From the NCBI RefSeq assembly GCF_024345575.1, contig NZ_JAGQBJ010000001.1:62001-126000 (forward strand): 64,000 bases of DNA, in the 5' to 3' direction. The translations under genes and the position numbers were made by a program. Below the pieces are notes generated by a model. That model did no database searches and was not told the origin of the DNA. It worked only from the letters and a program-made list of their open reading frames with translations. Shown here piece after piece: positions 29,899 through 41,161 of the stretch; positions within the stretch are counted from its first letter, which is position 1, and each line of letters opens with the position of its first letter. This DNA is from Cyanobium sp. Morenito 9A2. Lineage in GTDB: Bacteria > Cyanobacteriota > Cyanobacteriia > PCC-6307 > Cyanobiaceae.

Positions 29899-30378
29899 TC
29901 AGCGGGGGGAAACGGTCACGTTGGCGTCAGAGTCCAGCAACTTGCCACTGGTGAGCTCCTTGAAGGCGGCCAGGGGCCAGCTGGCGGCAGCCAGGGTGGA
30001 TTTGAACGCCAGGGGCAGATCAATCTGGATTTCACGCATGGTGGCGTCCTTGCTGCCGCGAATAGCGATCAGGTACGAGCGACCTGCCCAGCCGATGGTG
30101 CCAGTGATGTAGAGGAAGGCGATGCTGGGGATCAGGAAATCACCGGCATGGCTGAAGCGGCCATCCACGATCAGGTGGGGCAGGCCATCGGTGCCACAGA
30201 GGGCCTGGCTGTAGCTCGAGAACCGGGCTTTGGCCTGGTCGGTGGTGGCTTGGCTGGCCCGCTGCTGGAAGCGGGGGCTTTCAGCACAGGGGGTTAGCCC
30301 TGCCACGTCGGCGTGGGCCACGGGGGCGAAGCCGAAGAGGAGGAAGGCTGAAATCAGAACAGCAAAGAGACGGCGCAT
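29899..30378 (-). CDS. psaF: Photosystem I subunit III (PsaF)
   Basis: The 159-residue precursor has a signal peptide ([23 protein letters not shown]) for thylakoid lumen targeting, then [18 protein letters not shown] with a conserved Cys pair (the second in [13 protein letters not shown]), and a hydrophobic stretch [23 protein letters not shown]. PsaF lies on the lumenal side of photosystem I and in algae docks plastocyanin or cytochrome c6. ATG 30378 gives the normal signal peptide; the ORF start at 30423 is upstream of it and rejected. It forms the psaFJ operon. Confidence 0.95.
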   Translation of the reverse strand: MRRLFAVLISAFLLFGFAPVAHADVAGLTPCAESPRFQQRASQATTDQAKARFSSYSQALCGTDGLPHLIVDGRFSHAGDFLIPSIAFLYITGTIGWAGRSYLIAIRGSKDATMREIQIDLPLAFKSTLAAASWPLAAFKELTSGKLLDSDANVTVSPR

Positions 30379-30454
30379 CGTGTCCGGTGCTGGGAAAAGA
30401 CCTGCGGGAAGGCAGGATGTCACTTGCGGACAGTAGGGGACATCTCAAGAGCCG

Positions 30455-31510
30455 ATGCCGACCCTCCTGGCCGTCGAAACAAGTTGTGACGAGTCCGCCG
30501 CAGCGGTTGTGCGCGATCGGACGGTGCTCGCCAGCGCCGTCGCCTCCCAGATTGAGGAGCACGCCCGCTGGGGCGGAGTGGTGCCTGAAATCGCCTCCCG
30601 CCGCCACGTGGAGGCCCTGCCGCTGCTGATTGACCAGGTGATGGCCGAAAGCGGCCTGGCTTTTTCCGACCTTGACGGCATCGCTGCCACGGTGGCCCCT
30701 GGCCTGGTGGGGGCCCTGCTGGTGGGTTCCGTCACCGCGCGCACCCTGGCGGCCCTCCATGGGCTGCCCTTTCTGGGGGTGCATCACCTCGAGGGGCACC
30801 TCTGCTCGGTGCACCTGGGCGAGCCCCTTCCCCCTGGTCCGGCCCTTGTGCTGCTGGTGAGCGGCGGCCACACCGAGTTGATTCGCCTGGATGGCCCGGG
30901 CCGCTACGGACGCCTGGGCCGCAGCCGCGATGACGCCGCCGGCGAAGCCTTCGACAAAGTGGCCCGCCTGTTGGGCCTGGGCTACCCGGGCGGCCCGGCG
31001 ATCCAGGCGGCGGCGGCCGGCGGCGATGCCCAGCGCTTCTCCCTGCCCAAAGGCAGGGTGTCGCTACCTGAGGGTGGCTTCCATCCCTATGACTTCAGCT
31101 TCAGCGGTCTCAAGACGGCGGTGCTGCGGTTGGTGCAGGGTCTGGAGGCCCAGGGCGGACCGCTGCCTCTGGCGGATCTGGCGGCCAGTTTCGAGCGGGT
31201 GGTGGCGGAGGTGTTGGTGGAGCGCACCTGCCGCTGCGCCCGCGACCAAGGCCTCGGCACCGTGGTGATGGTGGGTGGTGTGGCGGCCAACCAGCGCCTG
31301 CGGACGCTGATGGCGGAGCGCTGCGCTGCCCTGGGGCTGCACTGGCGTGTGGCTCCCTTGGCCTATTGCACCGACAATGCGGCGATGGTGGGGGTGGCGG
31401 CGGCCCAGCGCCTTGAGGCCGGAGCACACAGTTCGCTCAAGCTTGCGGTGACCCCCAGGCTGCCGTTGGAGCAAGCCGATGGACTTTACGAAGCTCTCAG
31501 AGGTCTTTAA
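30455..31510 (+). CDS. tsaD: tRNA t6A37 threonylcarbamoyltransferase
   Basis: TsaD transfers the threonylcarbamoyl group to A37 of ANN-decoding tRNAs. The 351-residue ASKHA-fold protein starts [16 protein letters not shown], has the metal-binding [12 protein letters not shown] (His-x3-His), [27 protein letters not shown] and a C-terminal [11 protein letters not shown] followed by YCTDNAAMV. All canonical residues are visible. It is divergent from psaFJ, about 75 bases apart. Confidence 0.96.
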   Translation: MPTLLAVETSCDESAAAVVRDRTVLASAVASQIEEHARWGGVVPEIASRRHVEALPLLIDQVMAESGLAFSDLDGIAATVAPGLVGALLVGSVTARTLAALHGLPFLGVHHLEGHLCSVHLGEPLPPGPALVLLVSGGHTELIRLDGPGRYGRLGRSRDDAAGEAFDKVARLLGLGYPGGPAIQAAAAGGDAQRFSLPKGRVSLPEGGFHPYDFSFSGLKTAVLRLVQGLEAQGGPLPLADLAASFERVVAEVLVERTCRCARDQGLGTVVMVGGVAANQRLRTLMAERCAALGLHWRVAPLAYCTDNAAMVGVAAAQRLEAGAHSSLKLAVTPRLPLEQADGLYEALRGL

Positions 31511-31548
31511 TCGACTTAGGGTATTGATCCAATGTTGGGGACGGGCCC

Positions 31549-31746
31549 ATGGCCCCTGCTGAAATCCGCGAGAATGGCGAAGATCCCCTACCCGTCGGGC
31601 CCGATGAGTTGAATGCCTGGCGGAGGGGCTTCACCCCCCAAGCGGAGATCTGGAATGGCCGATTGGCCATGCTCGGCCTGTCGCTTGGGATCGGCGTGTT
31701 GCTGATTGTGCGATTGCTGAGCAGCTCACTGACGGCCGCGCAATGA
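31549..31746 (+). CDS. High-light-inducible protein (Hlip/SCP)
   Basis: The 65-residue protein carries the chlorophyll-binding-like motif AEIWNGRLAMLGLSLGIGVLL (ExxNGR at the start of a single membrane helix), the signature of cyanobacterial high-light-inducible proteins that bind chlorophyll and carotenoids and protect photosystem assembly. The N-terminal ~30 residues are acidic and variable. It follows tsaD by 38 bases and its end overlaps the convergent pilT-like gene by 21 bases. Confidence 0.92.
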   Translation: MAPAEIRENGEDPLPVGPDELNAWRRGFTPQAEIWNGRLAMLGLSLGIGVLLIVRLLSSSLTAAQ

Positions 31747-33033
31747 CTGGGCGAGTTCATTCGGCTTGAGGCTCTGGGCCAGCGCAACTTCAGGGTCAAC
31801 CCGACCGGCCTCAACCAACTGGAGCAGGGCCTGGTTTGAGGTCTGCATGCCGTCGAAGGCGCTGCGCTCCATGATCTGCTCCACCTCGTCCATCTTGGCT
31901 TGCTGGATGTAATCTCTGCAGGCATCGGTGTTGATCAAGATATCGTGGAAGGCGGCGCGTTTGCCGTCGCTGGTTTTGATCAGCCCCTGGGAAATCACCG
32001 CCAGCAAGGCTTCGGAAACGGAGCGGCGAACGTTGTCTTGGTCTTCGGGGGGGTACATGCCCAGCACCCGCTCCACCGTGCGCACGGCGGAGTTGGTGTG
32101 CAGGGTTCCGAAGACCAGGTGGCCGGTCTGGGAGGCCTCCAGGGCGGTGGTAAGCGTTTCCCGGTCCCGGATCTCCCCGATCAGGATCACATCGGGATCT
32201 TCCCGCAGGGACGCGCGCAAGGCGTTGTGGAACAGCTTGGTGTGGTGCCCCACTTCCCGCTGGCGCACCATCGAGCTCTTGCTCTGGTGCACGAATTCAA
32301 TCGGATCTTCGATCGTGATGATGTGCCGCTTCTCGTTGCGATTGATCCAATCGACCATCGCCGCCAGGGTGGTGCTCTTCCCTGAGCCGGTGGGTCCGGT
32401 CACCAGCACCAGCCCCTTGGGTCGCTGACAGTCCTCCTCGAGCACCCTGGGTAGATTGAGATCCTCGATCGTGGCGATCTTCTGGGGAATCAACCGCAGC
32501 ACCATGGCCGGGCCCAAGAGTGTCTCCAGCAGGTTGATCCGCACACGGACGAAAGGGAAGGCGAAGGAGCCGTCGAACTCCTTGTCTTCCTGAAAGCGGT
32601 CGATTTCCACCGGCGTGAGCATTTCCCGCAGCCAGCCGTTGAACAGAGCCTGATCGGCCACGGGCCAGCCGGTGTGCTGCATGTCACCCCGTGCCCGGTA
32701 GCGGGGTTCTTCCCCCACTCCCAGGTGGACATCGGAGTAGTTGCGGTCATAGGCAATGCGTACGATCTCCTGAAGACTGCTGGGTTCGGTGGGCAGATCG
32801 AGTCCCTGGGCAGCCTCCGCGCCTCGCTTTTCTGGACCCAGGGCACTTGGGGCAGGGGGCGGGGCGGCCGGGGCGTGGAGGTCTGGGATGGAGGGGAGGT
32901 CCGGCACGCCAGGCAGGCCGGGCACCACCAGGGGAGGGAAGAGTGTTGAGGGGGCGCCTGTTTCGTTGGCGGACATCGGGGCAGGGAGCACAAGCGTTGC
33001 AGCAAGCTTTGCCTGAATTCGCTCCGTTGTCAT
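31726..33033 (-). CDS. PilT-type retraction ATPase
   Basis: The protein has the PilT order: an N-terminal PAS-like domain (EIVRIAYDRNYSDVHLGVGEEPRYRARGDM), VRVRINLL, Walker A GPTGSGKSTTLAAM, the Asp box IITIEDPIEFVHQ, Walker B LREDPDVILIGEIRD and the His box TGHLVFGTLHTN. PilT powers type IV pilus retraction for twitching or DNA uptake. The first ~70 residues are Ala/Pro-rich; the start may be ATG 33033 or 32976. No other pilus gene lies nearby. It is divergent from wecB. Confidence 0.9.
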   Translation of the reverse strand: MTTERIQAKLAATLVLPAPMSANETGAPSTLFPPLVVPGLPGVPDLPSIPDLHAPAAPPPAPSALGPEKRGAEAAQGLDLPTEPSSLQEIVRIAYDRNYSDVHLGVGEEPRYRARGDMQHTGWPVADQALFNGWLREMLTPVEIDRFQEDKEFDGSFAFPFVRVRINLLETLLGPAMVLRLIPQKIATIEDLNLPRVLEEDCQRPKGLVLVTGPTGSGKSTTLAAMVDWINRNEKRHIITIEDPIEFVHQSKSSMVRQREVGHHTKLFHNALRASLREDPDVILIGEIRDRETLTTALEASQTGHLVFGTLHTNSAVRTVERVLGMYPPEDQDNVRRSVSEALLAVISQGLIKTSDGKRAAFHDILINTDACRDYIQQAKMDEVEQIMERSAFDGMQTSNQALLQLVEAGRVDPEVALAQSLKPNELAQSLRGRQ

Positions 33034-33080
33034 GGGTTTGGGGCGGCCATCTTTAGGATCCGCCCGGTTGCTGAGCGCCC

Positions 33081-34199
33081 TTGACCTCCCTTCCCCTGGT
33101 CACCATCGTGCTGGGCACCCGGCCGGAGGCGATCAAGCTGGCGCCGGTGATCCTGGCGTTCAAGGCGGCAGCGGATCTGCGCACCCGGGTGGTGCTCACG
33201 GGCCAGCACCGGGAGATGGTCAGCCAGGTGATGGACCTGTTCGGGCTGACGGCCGACCTGGACCTGGCCCTGATGGCCCCGAAGCAGACGCTCACCCATG
33301 TCACCTGCGCGGCGCTGCAGGGGCTGCGGGAGGAATTCACTTCCCACCGGCCCGATCTGGTGCTGGTGCAGGGGGACACCACCACCGCCTTCGCTTCCGC
33401 CCTGGCCGCCTTCTACGAGCAGATCCCCGTGGGGCATGTGGAGGCGGGTCTGCGCACGGACAACCTGCTGGATCCCTTCCCTGAGGAAGCCAACCGGCGC
33501 CTGATCTCCCAGGTGGCCCAGCTCCACTTCGCTCCCACCAGCGTCTCGCAGGCCAACCTCAAGGCCTCCGGGGTGGTGGGGCGCGTGCTGGTCACCGGCA
33601 ACACGGTGATCGACGCCCTGCTGCTGATGGCCGAGCGTGCCCCCCAGCTCACCATCCCCGGCCTTGATTGGGAGGGGCAACGGGTGATCCTGGCCACGGT
33701 GCACCGGCGCGAGAACTGGGGCCCGCGCCTGCAGGACATCGGCCTTGGCTTCCTGGAACTGCTGGAGCGCTTCCCCGACACCGCCCTGTTGTTGCCCCTG
33801 CACCGCAACCCCACCGTGCGTGAACCACTCGAAGCGCTGCTGGGCAGCCACCCCCGGGCCTTCCTCACCGAGCCCCTCGACTACGACCGCCTGGTGGCGG
33901 CGATCCGGGGCTGCACGCTGTTGCTCACCGATTCCGGTGGCCTGCAGGAGGAGGCACCGGCCCTGGGCAAGCCCGTGTTGGTGCTGAGGCGCACCACGGA
34001 GCGGCCTGAGGCCGTGGATTCAGGCACGGCGCGGCTGATCGGCACCGATACCGCCGACATCGTGCGCGAAGCCTCGCAGCTGCTGGAGGATCCAGGGGCC
34101 TACGCGGCCATGGCCCAGGCCCACAACCCCTTCGGCGATGGCCAGGCCAGCGGCAGGATCCTGGAGGCCAGCCGGGCGCTGCTGGCTGTGGGGGCCTGA
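33081..34199 (+). CDS. wecB: UDP-N-acetylglucosamine 2-epimerase (non-hydrolysing)
   Basis: WecB interconverts UDP-GlcNAc and UDP-ManNAc for surface polysaccharides. The 372-residue GT-B-fold protein has VLGTRPEAIKLAPVI near residue 10, VLTGQHREM, VQGDTTTAFA, VGHVEAGLRT (catalytic Glu) and DPFPEEANRRLI, then ATVHRRENWG and SGGLQEEAPALGKPVLVLRRTTERPEA, all standard. TTG 33081 is the start; no better one fits. It precedes a convergent HlyD-type gene. It may supply glycan precursors to the region at 46-52 kb, but that is a guess. Confidence 0.94.
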   Translation: MTSLPLVTIVLGTRPEAIKLAPVILAFKAAADLRTRVVLTGQHREMVSQVMDLFGLTADLDLALMAPKQTLTHVTCAALQGLREEFTSHRPDLVLVQGDTTTAFASALAAFYEQIPVGHVEAGLRTDNLLDPFPEEANRRLISQVAQLHFAPTSVSQANLKASGVVGRVLVTGNTVIDALLLMAERAPQLTIPGLDWEGQRVILATVHRRENWGPRLQDIGLGFLELLERFPDTALLLPLHRNPTVREPLEALLGSHPRAFLTEPLDYDRLVAAIRGCTLLLTDSGGLQEEAPALGKPVLVLRRTTERPEAVDSGTARLIGTDTADIVREASQLLEDPGAYAAMAQAHNPFGDGQASGRILEASRALLAVGA

Positions 34200-34212
34200 G
34201 CGGCTTTCCCCC

Positions 34213-35385
34213 TCAGTTCGCCTCCTTGCGCTTCTTGGCCCAGGGCGGCAGGTCGATGAACACCTTCGTTCCAGGTTTCAGGCCCTTGAGAATCTGGGTG
34301 TTGCGCCCGCTGCTGGTGCCCAGCTCCACGGGTTGGAACGTGGGTTCATTGCCCTTGCCCACCAGCAGCACCCCCGGTTTGCCCCCTTCGGTCACCACCG
34401 CCACGGTGGGCACCAGGGTGCGCTCCGCCAACTGGCCGGTCTGGAAGTCGATGTCGGCGGTCATACCGATGCGCAGTTCCGGTGGCGAATCGAGCAACTG
34501 AAGCTTCACCTCGAAGGAGGTGACGTTGTTGCTCTTCACCGCCCTGGGCGCGATCTGCTTGACCCGGGCGGCGAAGCGCCGGTCAGGGAAGGCCTCCACC
34601 CGCAGGCTGGCCTGCTGACCGACCCGGATACGGCCGATGTCGTTCTCGGGCACCTTGGCCACCACCTCAAGCCCCTGGGCCAACTCCACCACCGAGGAGC
34701 TGGAGGCCCCGGCATTGGCGGAGGCTGCCGTGGTGGGGGTGACGAAAGCTCCCGGATCGGCGAAGCGCTGCGTGATCACACCGGCGAAGGGGGCCCTGAT
34801 CGTGAGCTCGGAGCGTTCCACCGCCCGCTGGCCACTCCGCTGCCGGGTGGCGTCCAGGGCTGCCTTGCTCGTGGCCAGGCGGGTGCTGAAGGTGATGAAG
34901 TCGTCCTGGCTGATGGCGCCCTGGGTAAAGAGCTTGCGCCGGCGTTCGAATTCCGAGCGGCTGCGCTGAAACTCCGCCTCCGCCTGGCGCACCTGGGCCT
35001 GGAACTCGTTCTCGCGGTCGCGCAGGTCGCCACTGTCCATCAGGGCGATCGGTTGGCCAGCGCTCACCCGGTCGCCCTCATCGACGTAGAGGGTCTGGAG
35101 CACGCCGCCGCGCTTGGGGCTCACATTGACGCTGCGCACGGCCTTCAGTTCACCACTGGCGGTGACGATGCCGGGCAGGCTGCCCCGCTCGGCGCTCACG
35201 GTGTAGGCGTCCAGGTTGTTGGTCTGCAGGGCGTTGCGGCGGCTTTGCCAGAGGCTCAGGCCACCGATGGTGAGCGCCAGGGCCACGGCGCCGGCGGCCC
35301 AGAGGCGCTTGCGCTGCCGCCGCGGGCGCTTGAGCCGTCCCGGTGGCTTGGTCTCTTGCCCGACCGTTGGGGCTCGTTGGAGCAT
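34213..35385 (-). CDS. HlyD/RND-type efflux adaptor protein
   Basis: The ~390-residue protein starts with a basic N-terminus and one membrane helix (RLWAAGAVALALTIGGLSLW), then the first lipoyl half (TVSAERGSLPGIVTASGEL), a coiled coil (DRENEFQAQVRQAEAEFQRSRSEFERRRKLF), the second lipoyl half (ELTIRAPFAGVITQRFADPG) and beta-barrel segments. This is the membrane fusion protein of a tripartite ABC or RND efflux system (MacA/HlyD type). No transporter or TolC gene is adjacent, so its partner is elsewhere. ATG 35385 is preferred; the longer ORF runs under ychF. Confidence 0.88.
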   Translation of the reverse strand: MLQRAPTVGQETKPPGRLKRPRRQRKRLWAAGAVALALTIGGLSLWQSRRNALQTNNLDAYTVSAERGSLPGIVTASGELKAVRSVNVSPKRGGVLQTLYVDEGDRVSAGQPIALMDSGDLRDRENEFQAQVRQAEAEFQRSRSEFERRRKLFTQGAISQDDFITFSTRLATSKAALDATRQRSGQRAVERSELTIRAPFAGVITQRFADPGAFVTPTTAASANAGASSSSVVELAQGLEVVAKVPENDIGRIRVGQQASLRVEAFPDRRFAARVKQIAPRAVKSNNVTSFEVKLQLLDSPPELRIGMTADIDFQTGQLAERTLVPTVAVVTEGGKPGVLLVGKGNEPTFQPVELGTSSGRNTQILKGLKPGTKVFIDLPPWAKKRKEAN

Positions 35386-35491
35386 GAGTGAAGAAATGGG
35401 TCGGCTGCGGCGATCCTTCCAGTCTTGATGGTTGGGGCCTCGATTGGCGAGCCCGAAGGTGGCGAAGCCCGACCCGTTTAGATTCCGGCCC

Positions 35492-36583
35492 ATGCTCAAA
35501 GCCGGAATCGTGGGGCTGCCCAATGTGGGCAAATCCACCCTCTTCAATGCTCTGGTGGCCAACGCCCAGGCCCAGGCGGCCAACTTCCCCTTCTGCACGA
35601 TCGAGCCGAACGTGGGCATCGTGGCGTTGCCGGATGCGCGCCTGGCCAAGCTCTCCGCGATCTCCCGCTCCAAGGAGCTGATCCCCACCCGGGTGGAGTT
35701 CGTGGACATCGCCGGGCTGGTGGCTGGCGCCAGCCAGGGGGAGGGGCTCGGCAACAAGTTTCTCGCCAACATCCGCGAGGTGGACGCGATCGTCCATGTG
35801 GTGCGCTGCTTCGAGGATGACGACGTGATCCACGTCTCCGGCAGCGTGCAGCCGGTGCGGGACGCCGAGGTGATCAACCTGGAGCTGGGCCTCTCCGATC
35901 TGGCTCAGGTGGAGAAGCGGCGCGAGCGACTCAAGAAGCAGGCCCGCACCAGCAAGGAGGCCCAGGTCGAGGATGGCCTGCTGGAACGCATCCAGGAGGT
36001 GCTGGAGCAGGGGGGTGCCGCCCGCAGCCTGGACCTCAGCGGCGAGGAGGAGGCCCTGATCCGGCCCCTGGGGCTGCTCACTCTCAAGCCGATCATCTAC
36101 GCCACCAACGTCAGCGAAGACGACCTGGCGGCCGGCAACGACCACAGCCGCGCGGTGGTGGAGCTGGCGGGCCGTGAGGGGGCCGAGTCGGTGCGCATCT
36201 CCGCCCAGGTGGAGGCCGAATTGGTGGATCTCGGTGAAGAGGAGCGCGCCGATTATCTGGAGGGCCTGGGGGTGAGCGAGGGGGGGCTGAAGAGCCTGAT
36301 ACGCGCCACTTATCAGCTGCTGGGCCTGCGCACATACTTCACCACCGGAGAGAAGGAGACCCGGGCCTGGACGATCCACGCGGGCATGACCGCCCCCCAG
36401 GCCGCCGGCGTGATTCATACCGATTTCGAACGGGGTTTCATCCGCGCCCAGACCGTGGCCTACGAGCAGTTGATCGAGGCCGGCTCCCTGGCCGAAGCCC
36501 GCAACCGAGGTTGGTTGCGCAGCGAGGGCAAGGAGTACGTGGTGGCTGAGGGGGATGTGATGGAGTTTCTGTTCAACGTCTAG
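35492..36583 (+). CDS. ychF: Redox-regulated ATPase/GTPase YchF
   Basis: YchF is an Obg-family P-loop protein that binds ATP in preference to GTP and associates with ribosomes. The 363-residue protein has MLKAGIVGLPNVGKSTLFNAL at the start (G1), FCTIEPNVGIV, DIAGLVAGASQGEGLGNKFL (G3), a coiled coil and the C-terminal TGS-like domain (TYFTTGEKETRAWTIHAGM, ending VVAEGDVMEFLFNV). ATG 35492 begins the canonical sequence. Its end overlaps the convergent acyl-CoA ligase gene by 11 bases. Confidence 0.96.
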   Translation: MLKAGIVGLPNVGKSTLFNALVANAQAQAANFPFCTIEPNVGIVALPDARLAKLSAISRSKELIPTRVEFVDIAGLVAGASQGEGLGNKFLANIREVDAIVHVVRCFEDDDVIHVSGSVQPVRDAEVINLELGLSDLAQVEKRRERLKKQARTSKEAQVEDGLLERIQEVLEQGGAARSLDLSGEEEALIRPLGLLTLKPIIYATNVSEDDLAAGNDHSRAVVELAGREGAESVRISAQVEAELVDLGEEERADYLEGLGVSEGGLKSLIRATYQLLGLRTYFTTGEKETRAWTIHAGMTAPQAAGVIHTDFERGFIRAQTVAYEQLIEAGSLAEARNRGWLRSEGKEYVVAEGDVMEFLFNV

Positions 36584-38153
36584 GCGAACCAGGCTGACGT
36601 GGTTCCTCACCGGCGTTGCCGGCCAAGGCCTTGAGGGCAAGGCGGTCGACCTTGCCGCTGGCGTTGAGGGGCATGGTCTCCAGCACCACGATCTGCTCGG
36701 GCGCTTTGTAGCCCACCCGCTTGCGGGCGAAGGCGATCAGCGCGGCGGCCGAGGGCGGGGAGCCAGAGGCCTGGGTCCGCATCACGACGTAGCCGCGCAC
36801 GATCTCGCCGTGCACCAGATCGTGCACCCCCACCACACCCGCCTGGGCCACGGCCGGGTGGTCGAGCAGAGCGTCTTCCACCTCCTGGGGGCTGATGTTG
36901 GAGCTGTCGTGGATGATGAGTTGCTTGCGACGACCCACAAACCAGAGGAAACCGTCGGTGTCGGCGCGCAGTTCGTCTCCGGTGGCCAGCCAGCCCTCGC
37001 TCAGCACCTCGGCGGTGGCCTCCGGGTTCCCCCAGTAGCCGCCCATGCTGGCCGCAGTACGGACCCACAGATCCCCTGGGGTTCCGGCTGGCACGGGGCG
37101 ACCGTCGTCGTCGCGGAGTTCCAGCTCCACGCCCAGGGCCGCCGGACCGACCGATCCCCGGCGGGGTTCACGGCCGGGGGGGTTGGCCGCCAGGATCCCG
37201 GCCTCAGTCATGGCATAGAGCTCCAGAATCGGCAGGCCCGCCCGGGCCTGTAACTCCTCGTGCAGCTCATGGGGGATGTGATCACCGGAAGCGATGCAGC
37301 CCCGCAGGCTGGTGAAGGCGTCGGCGGGCACGGCAGGATCGCGCACCAGGGCAAACAGGGCCGAGGGCAGCAGCTTCAGCAGCGTGGGCCGCAGGCGTTC
37401 CAACAGCAGCGCCAGCTCGGCGCTGTCCGTGCTGCGGGCCACGATCACCTGGCTGCCGAGGTTGAGGCCCGAGAGGCCGCCCACCAGCCCGGCGATATGG
37501 GCCACCGAGGAACCGATCAGGAAGCGGTCAGCCGCTGAGCAGACGAAATTGCGCGCGTAGGTGTTGAGCAGGGCGGAGAGGGAGGCGCGGCTGTGGGTGA
37601 CCCCCTTGGGCGGGCCGGTACTGCCGGAGGTGAAGAAGATCAGGGCCGGCGCCTGGGGCGCCAGCGTTGTCGCCCCAGGCTCGGCCGCCCCAGGAGATGG
37701 CAGTTGCTGGTCAAGCCTGCCGTCGACTGCGTCGTCGTAGCTGAACAGGCCCAGATCCAGATCTCCGAGCCGCTCGCAATGGTCCACATCCTCCTGACGC
37801 TCCCGGTGGAACAACAGCCAGCGGGCCCCGCTCACCGTCAGGGCATGGTCGATCTCCGGGGCGCGGTAGCGGTAGTTGAGCGGTGTGGCCACCAGCCCCG
37901 CCCGCAGGCAGGCGATCAGGTGCAGGAAGGCATCGAGGCGGTTCGGCAGCAGTGAGGCCACCCGGTCGCCGGAGAGCAGGCCAAGGGCTCGGTAGCGACG
38001 GGCCAGTTCCGTGGCACGGCCATCGAGTTCCCGCCAGCTGAGCTGGGCGTCGGCGCTGATCAGGGCCGGCTGATCGGCCGCCGATGCCAGCCCGAGGTCG
38101 AGCAGCTGATCGAGCGGGTGGGGGGAGGGTGCGGGCGGTCCGAGCAGGGGCAT
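36573..38153 (-). CDS. AMP-binding acyl-CoA/aryl-CoA ligase family enzyme
   Basis: The 526-residue ANL-superfamily enzyme has LIFFTSGSTGPPKGVTHS (A3 P-loop), YAMTEAG (A5), the TGDELRADTDGFLWFVGRRKQLIIHDSSNISPQEVE hinge region (A7-A8) and the C-terminal catalytic Lys in MPLNASGKVDR. It activates a carboxylate as an acyl-adenylate, then usually as a CoA thioester. Its substrate is unknown; there are no polyketide or menaquinone genes here. The HDSSNISPQEVE loop resembles acyl-CoA synthetases more than peptide synthetases. Confidence 0.88.
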   Translation of the reverse strand: MPLLGPPAPSPHPLDQLLDLGLASAADQPALISADAQLSWRELDGRATELARRYRALGLLSGDRVASLLPNRLDAFLHLIACLRAGLVATPLNYRYRAPEIDHALTVSGARWLLFHRERQEDVDHCERLGDLDLGLFSYDDAVDGRLDQQLPSPGAAEPGATTLAPQAPALIFFTSGSTGPPKGVTHSRASLSALLNTYARNFVCSAADRFLIGSSVAHIAGLVGGLSGLNLGSQVIVARSTDSAELALLLERLRPTLLKLLPSALFALVRDPAVPADAFTSLRGCIASGDHIPHELHEELQARAGLPILELYAMTEAGILAANPPGREPRRGSVGPAALGVELELRDDDGRPVPAGTPGDLWVRTAASMGGYWGNPEATAEVLSEGWLATGDELRADTDGFLWFVGRRKQLIIHDSSNISPQEVEDALLDHPAVAQAGVVGVHDLVHGEIVRGYVVMRTQASGSPPSAAALIAFARKRVGYKAPEQIVVLETMPLNASGKVDRLALKALAGNAGEEPRQPGSPRR

Positions 38154-38587
38154 GGGGAAGGGAACCGTTCAGGGGCCACCGCCGCTGAGCTGGCTGTCCG
38201 GCAGGGGGAAGGATGCCGCTGCACTGATGGCGTGCAATGTACTGACCACCATGCCGATCGCCCGTCGGAGTCTGAGGACACTCGGGAAGGAGACGGAGCC
38301 AGGGCTCCCCTGAATCCAGCTCTGACGCCGCCCCAGGGGGGGCAGGGCCAGGCTTCCCGGTCGCCAGCGTGGGTGGAGGTGCCGGCGGAGCCTGGGGCTG
38401 GGTCGGGGTCGAAACGTTGTGAAGCTCAGCCTGCGTGACGCGGAGCAGGGAGCGATCCCTGGCCAGGGCGAGCAGGCCAGGGACCAGGGTGGTTGCCGCT
38501 GGTCGAGCCCAGGAGCTGGATCCCATTGGCAGGACAGTGTGCAATGGATCCCCCGAGGCCCCCCACAGCCAGCGGTGCTGCGACGCC
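38154..38587. other. Gene-poor intergenic region between the acyl-CoA ligase and katG
   Basis: About 430 bases lie upstream of the ligase start and downstream of the katG stop (both leftward). It should hold the ligase promoter. Open frames here are in mixed frames and show no recognisable domain. I see no tRNA, terminator with T-run, or IS end. Confidence 0.4.
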
Positions 38588-40867
<2,280 letters not shown>

Positions 40868-40913
40868 TTACATCCCTCAAGGGGGGCTTGATGGCCGAGG
40901 GAAGCGCTGGGCT

Positions 40914-41129
40914 TCAGCGCAGCAGGCCTGCGACGAAGCCCAGCGCGGCGCCCACAGGTCCGTAGAAGAAGACGCTGGTCATCGCCGCTTCCAATTCACG
41001 GTCCTGGCGGGGGGAGAACTGCCGCACGAGCCCGTAGCTGATGACGGCGCACAACAGGAAACCTGCCAGTGCGAACAGCAAGCCGCGACCCAAGCGCCCC
41101 ACCCTGATCCCACCACAGTCGTGGCCCAT
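40914..41129 (-). CDS. Small membrane protein of unknown function
   Basis: The 71-residue protein has a short basic start (GGIRVGRLGRG), two membrane helices (LLFALAGFLLCAVISYGLV and AMTSVFFYGPVGAALGFVAGLL) and a charged loop between (RQFSPRQDRELEAA). It sits between katG and the beta-glucosidase gene, all on the minus strand, 32 bases after the latter's stop. I do not recognise it. Confidence 0.6.
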   Translation of the reverse strand: MGHDCGGIRVGRLGRGLLFALAGFLLCAVISYGLVRQFSPRQDRELEAAMTSVFFYGPVGAALGFVAGLLR

Positions 41130-41161
41130 GTTGGTGGTTTTGGGGGAGGCGGCCAGCGGTC

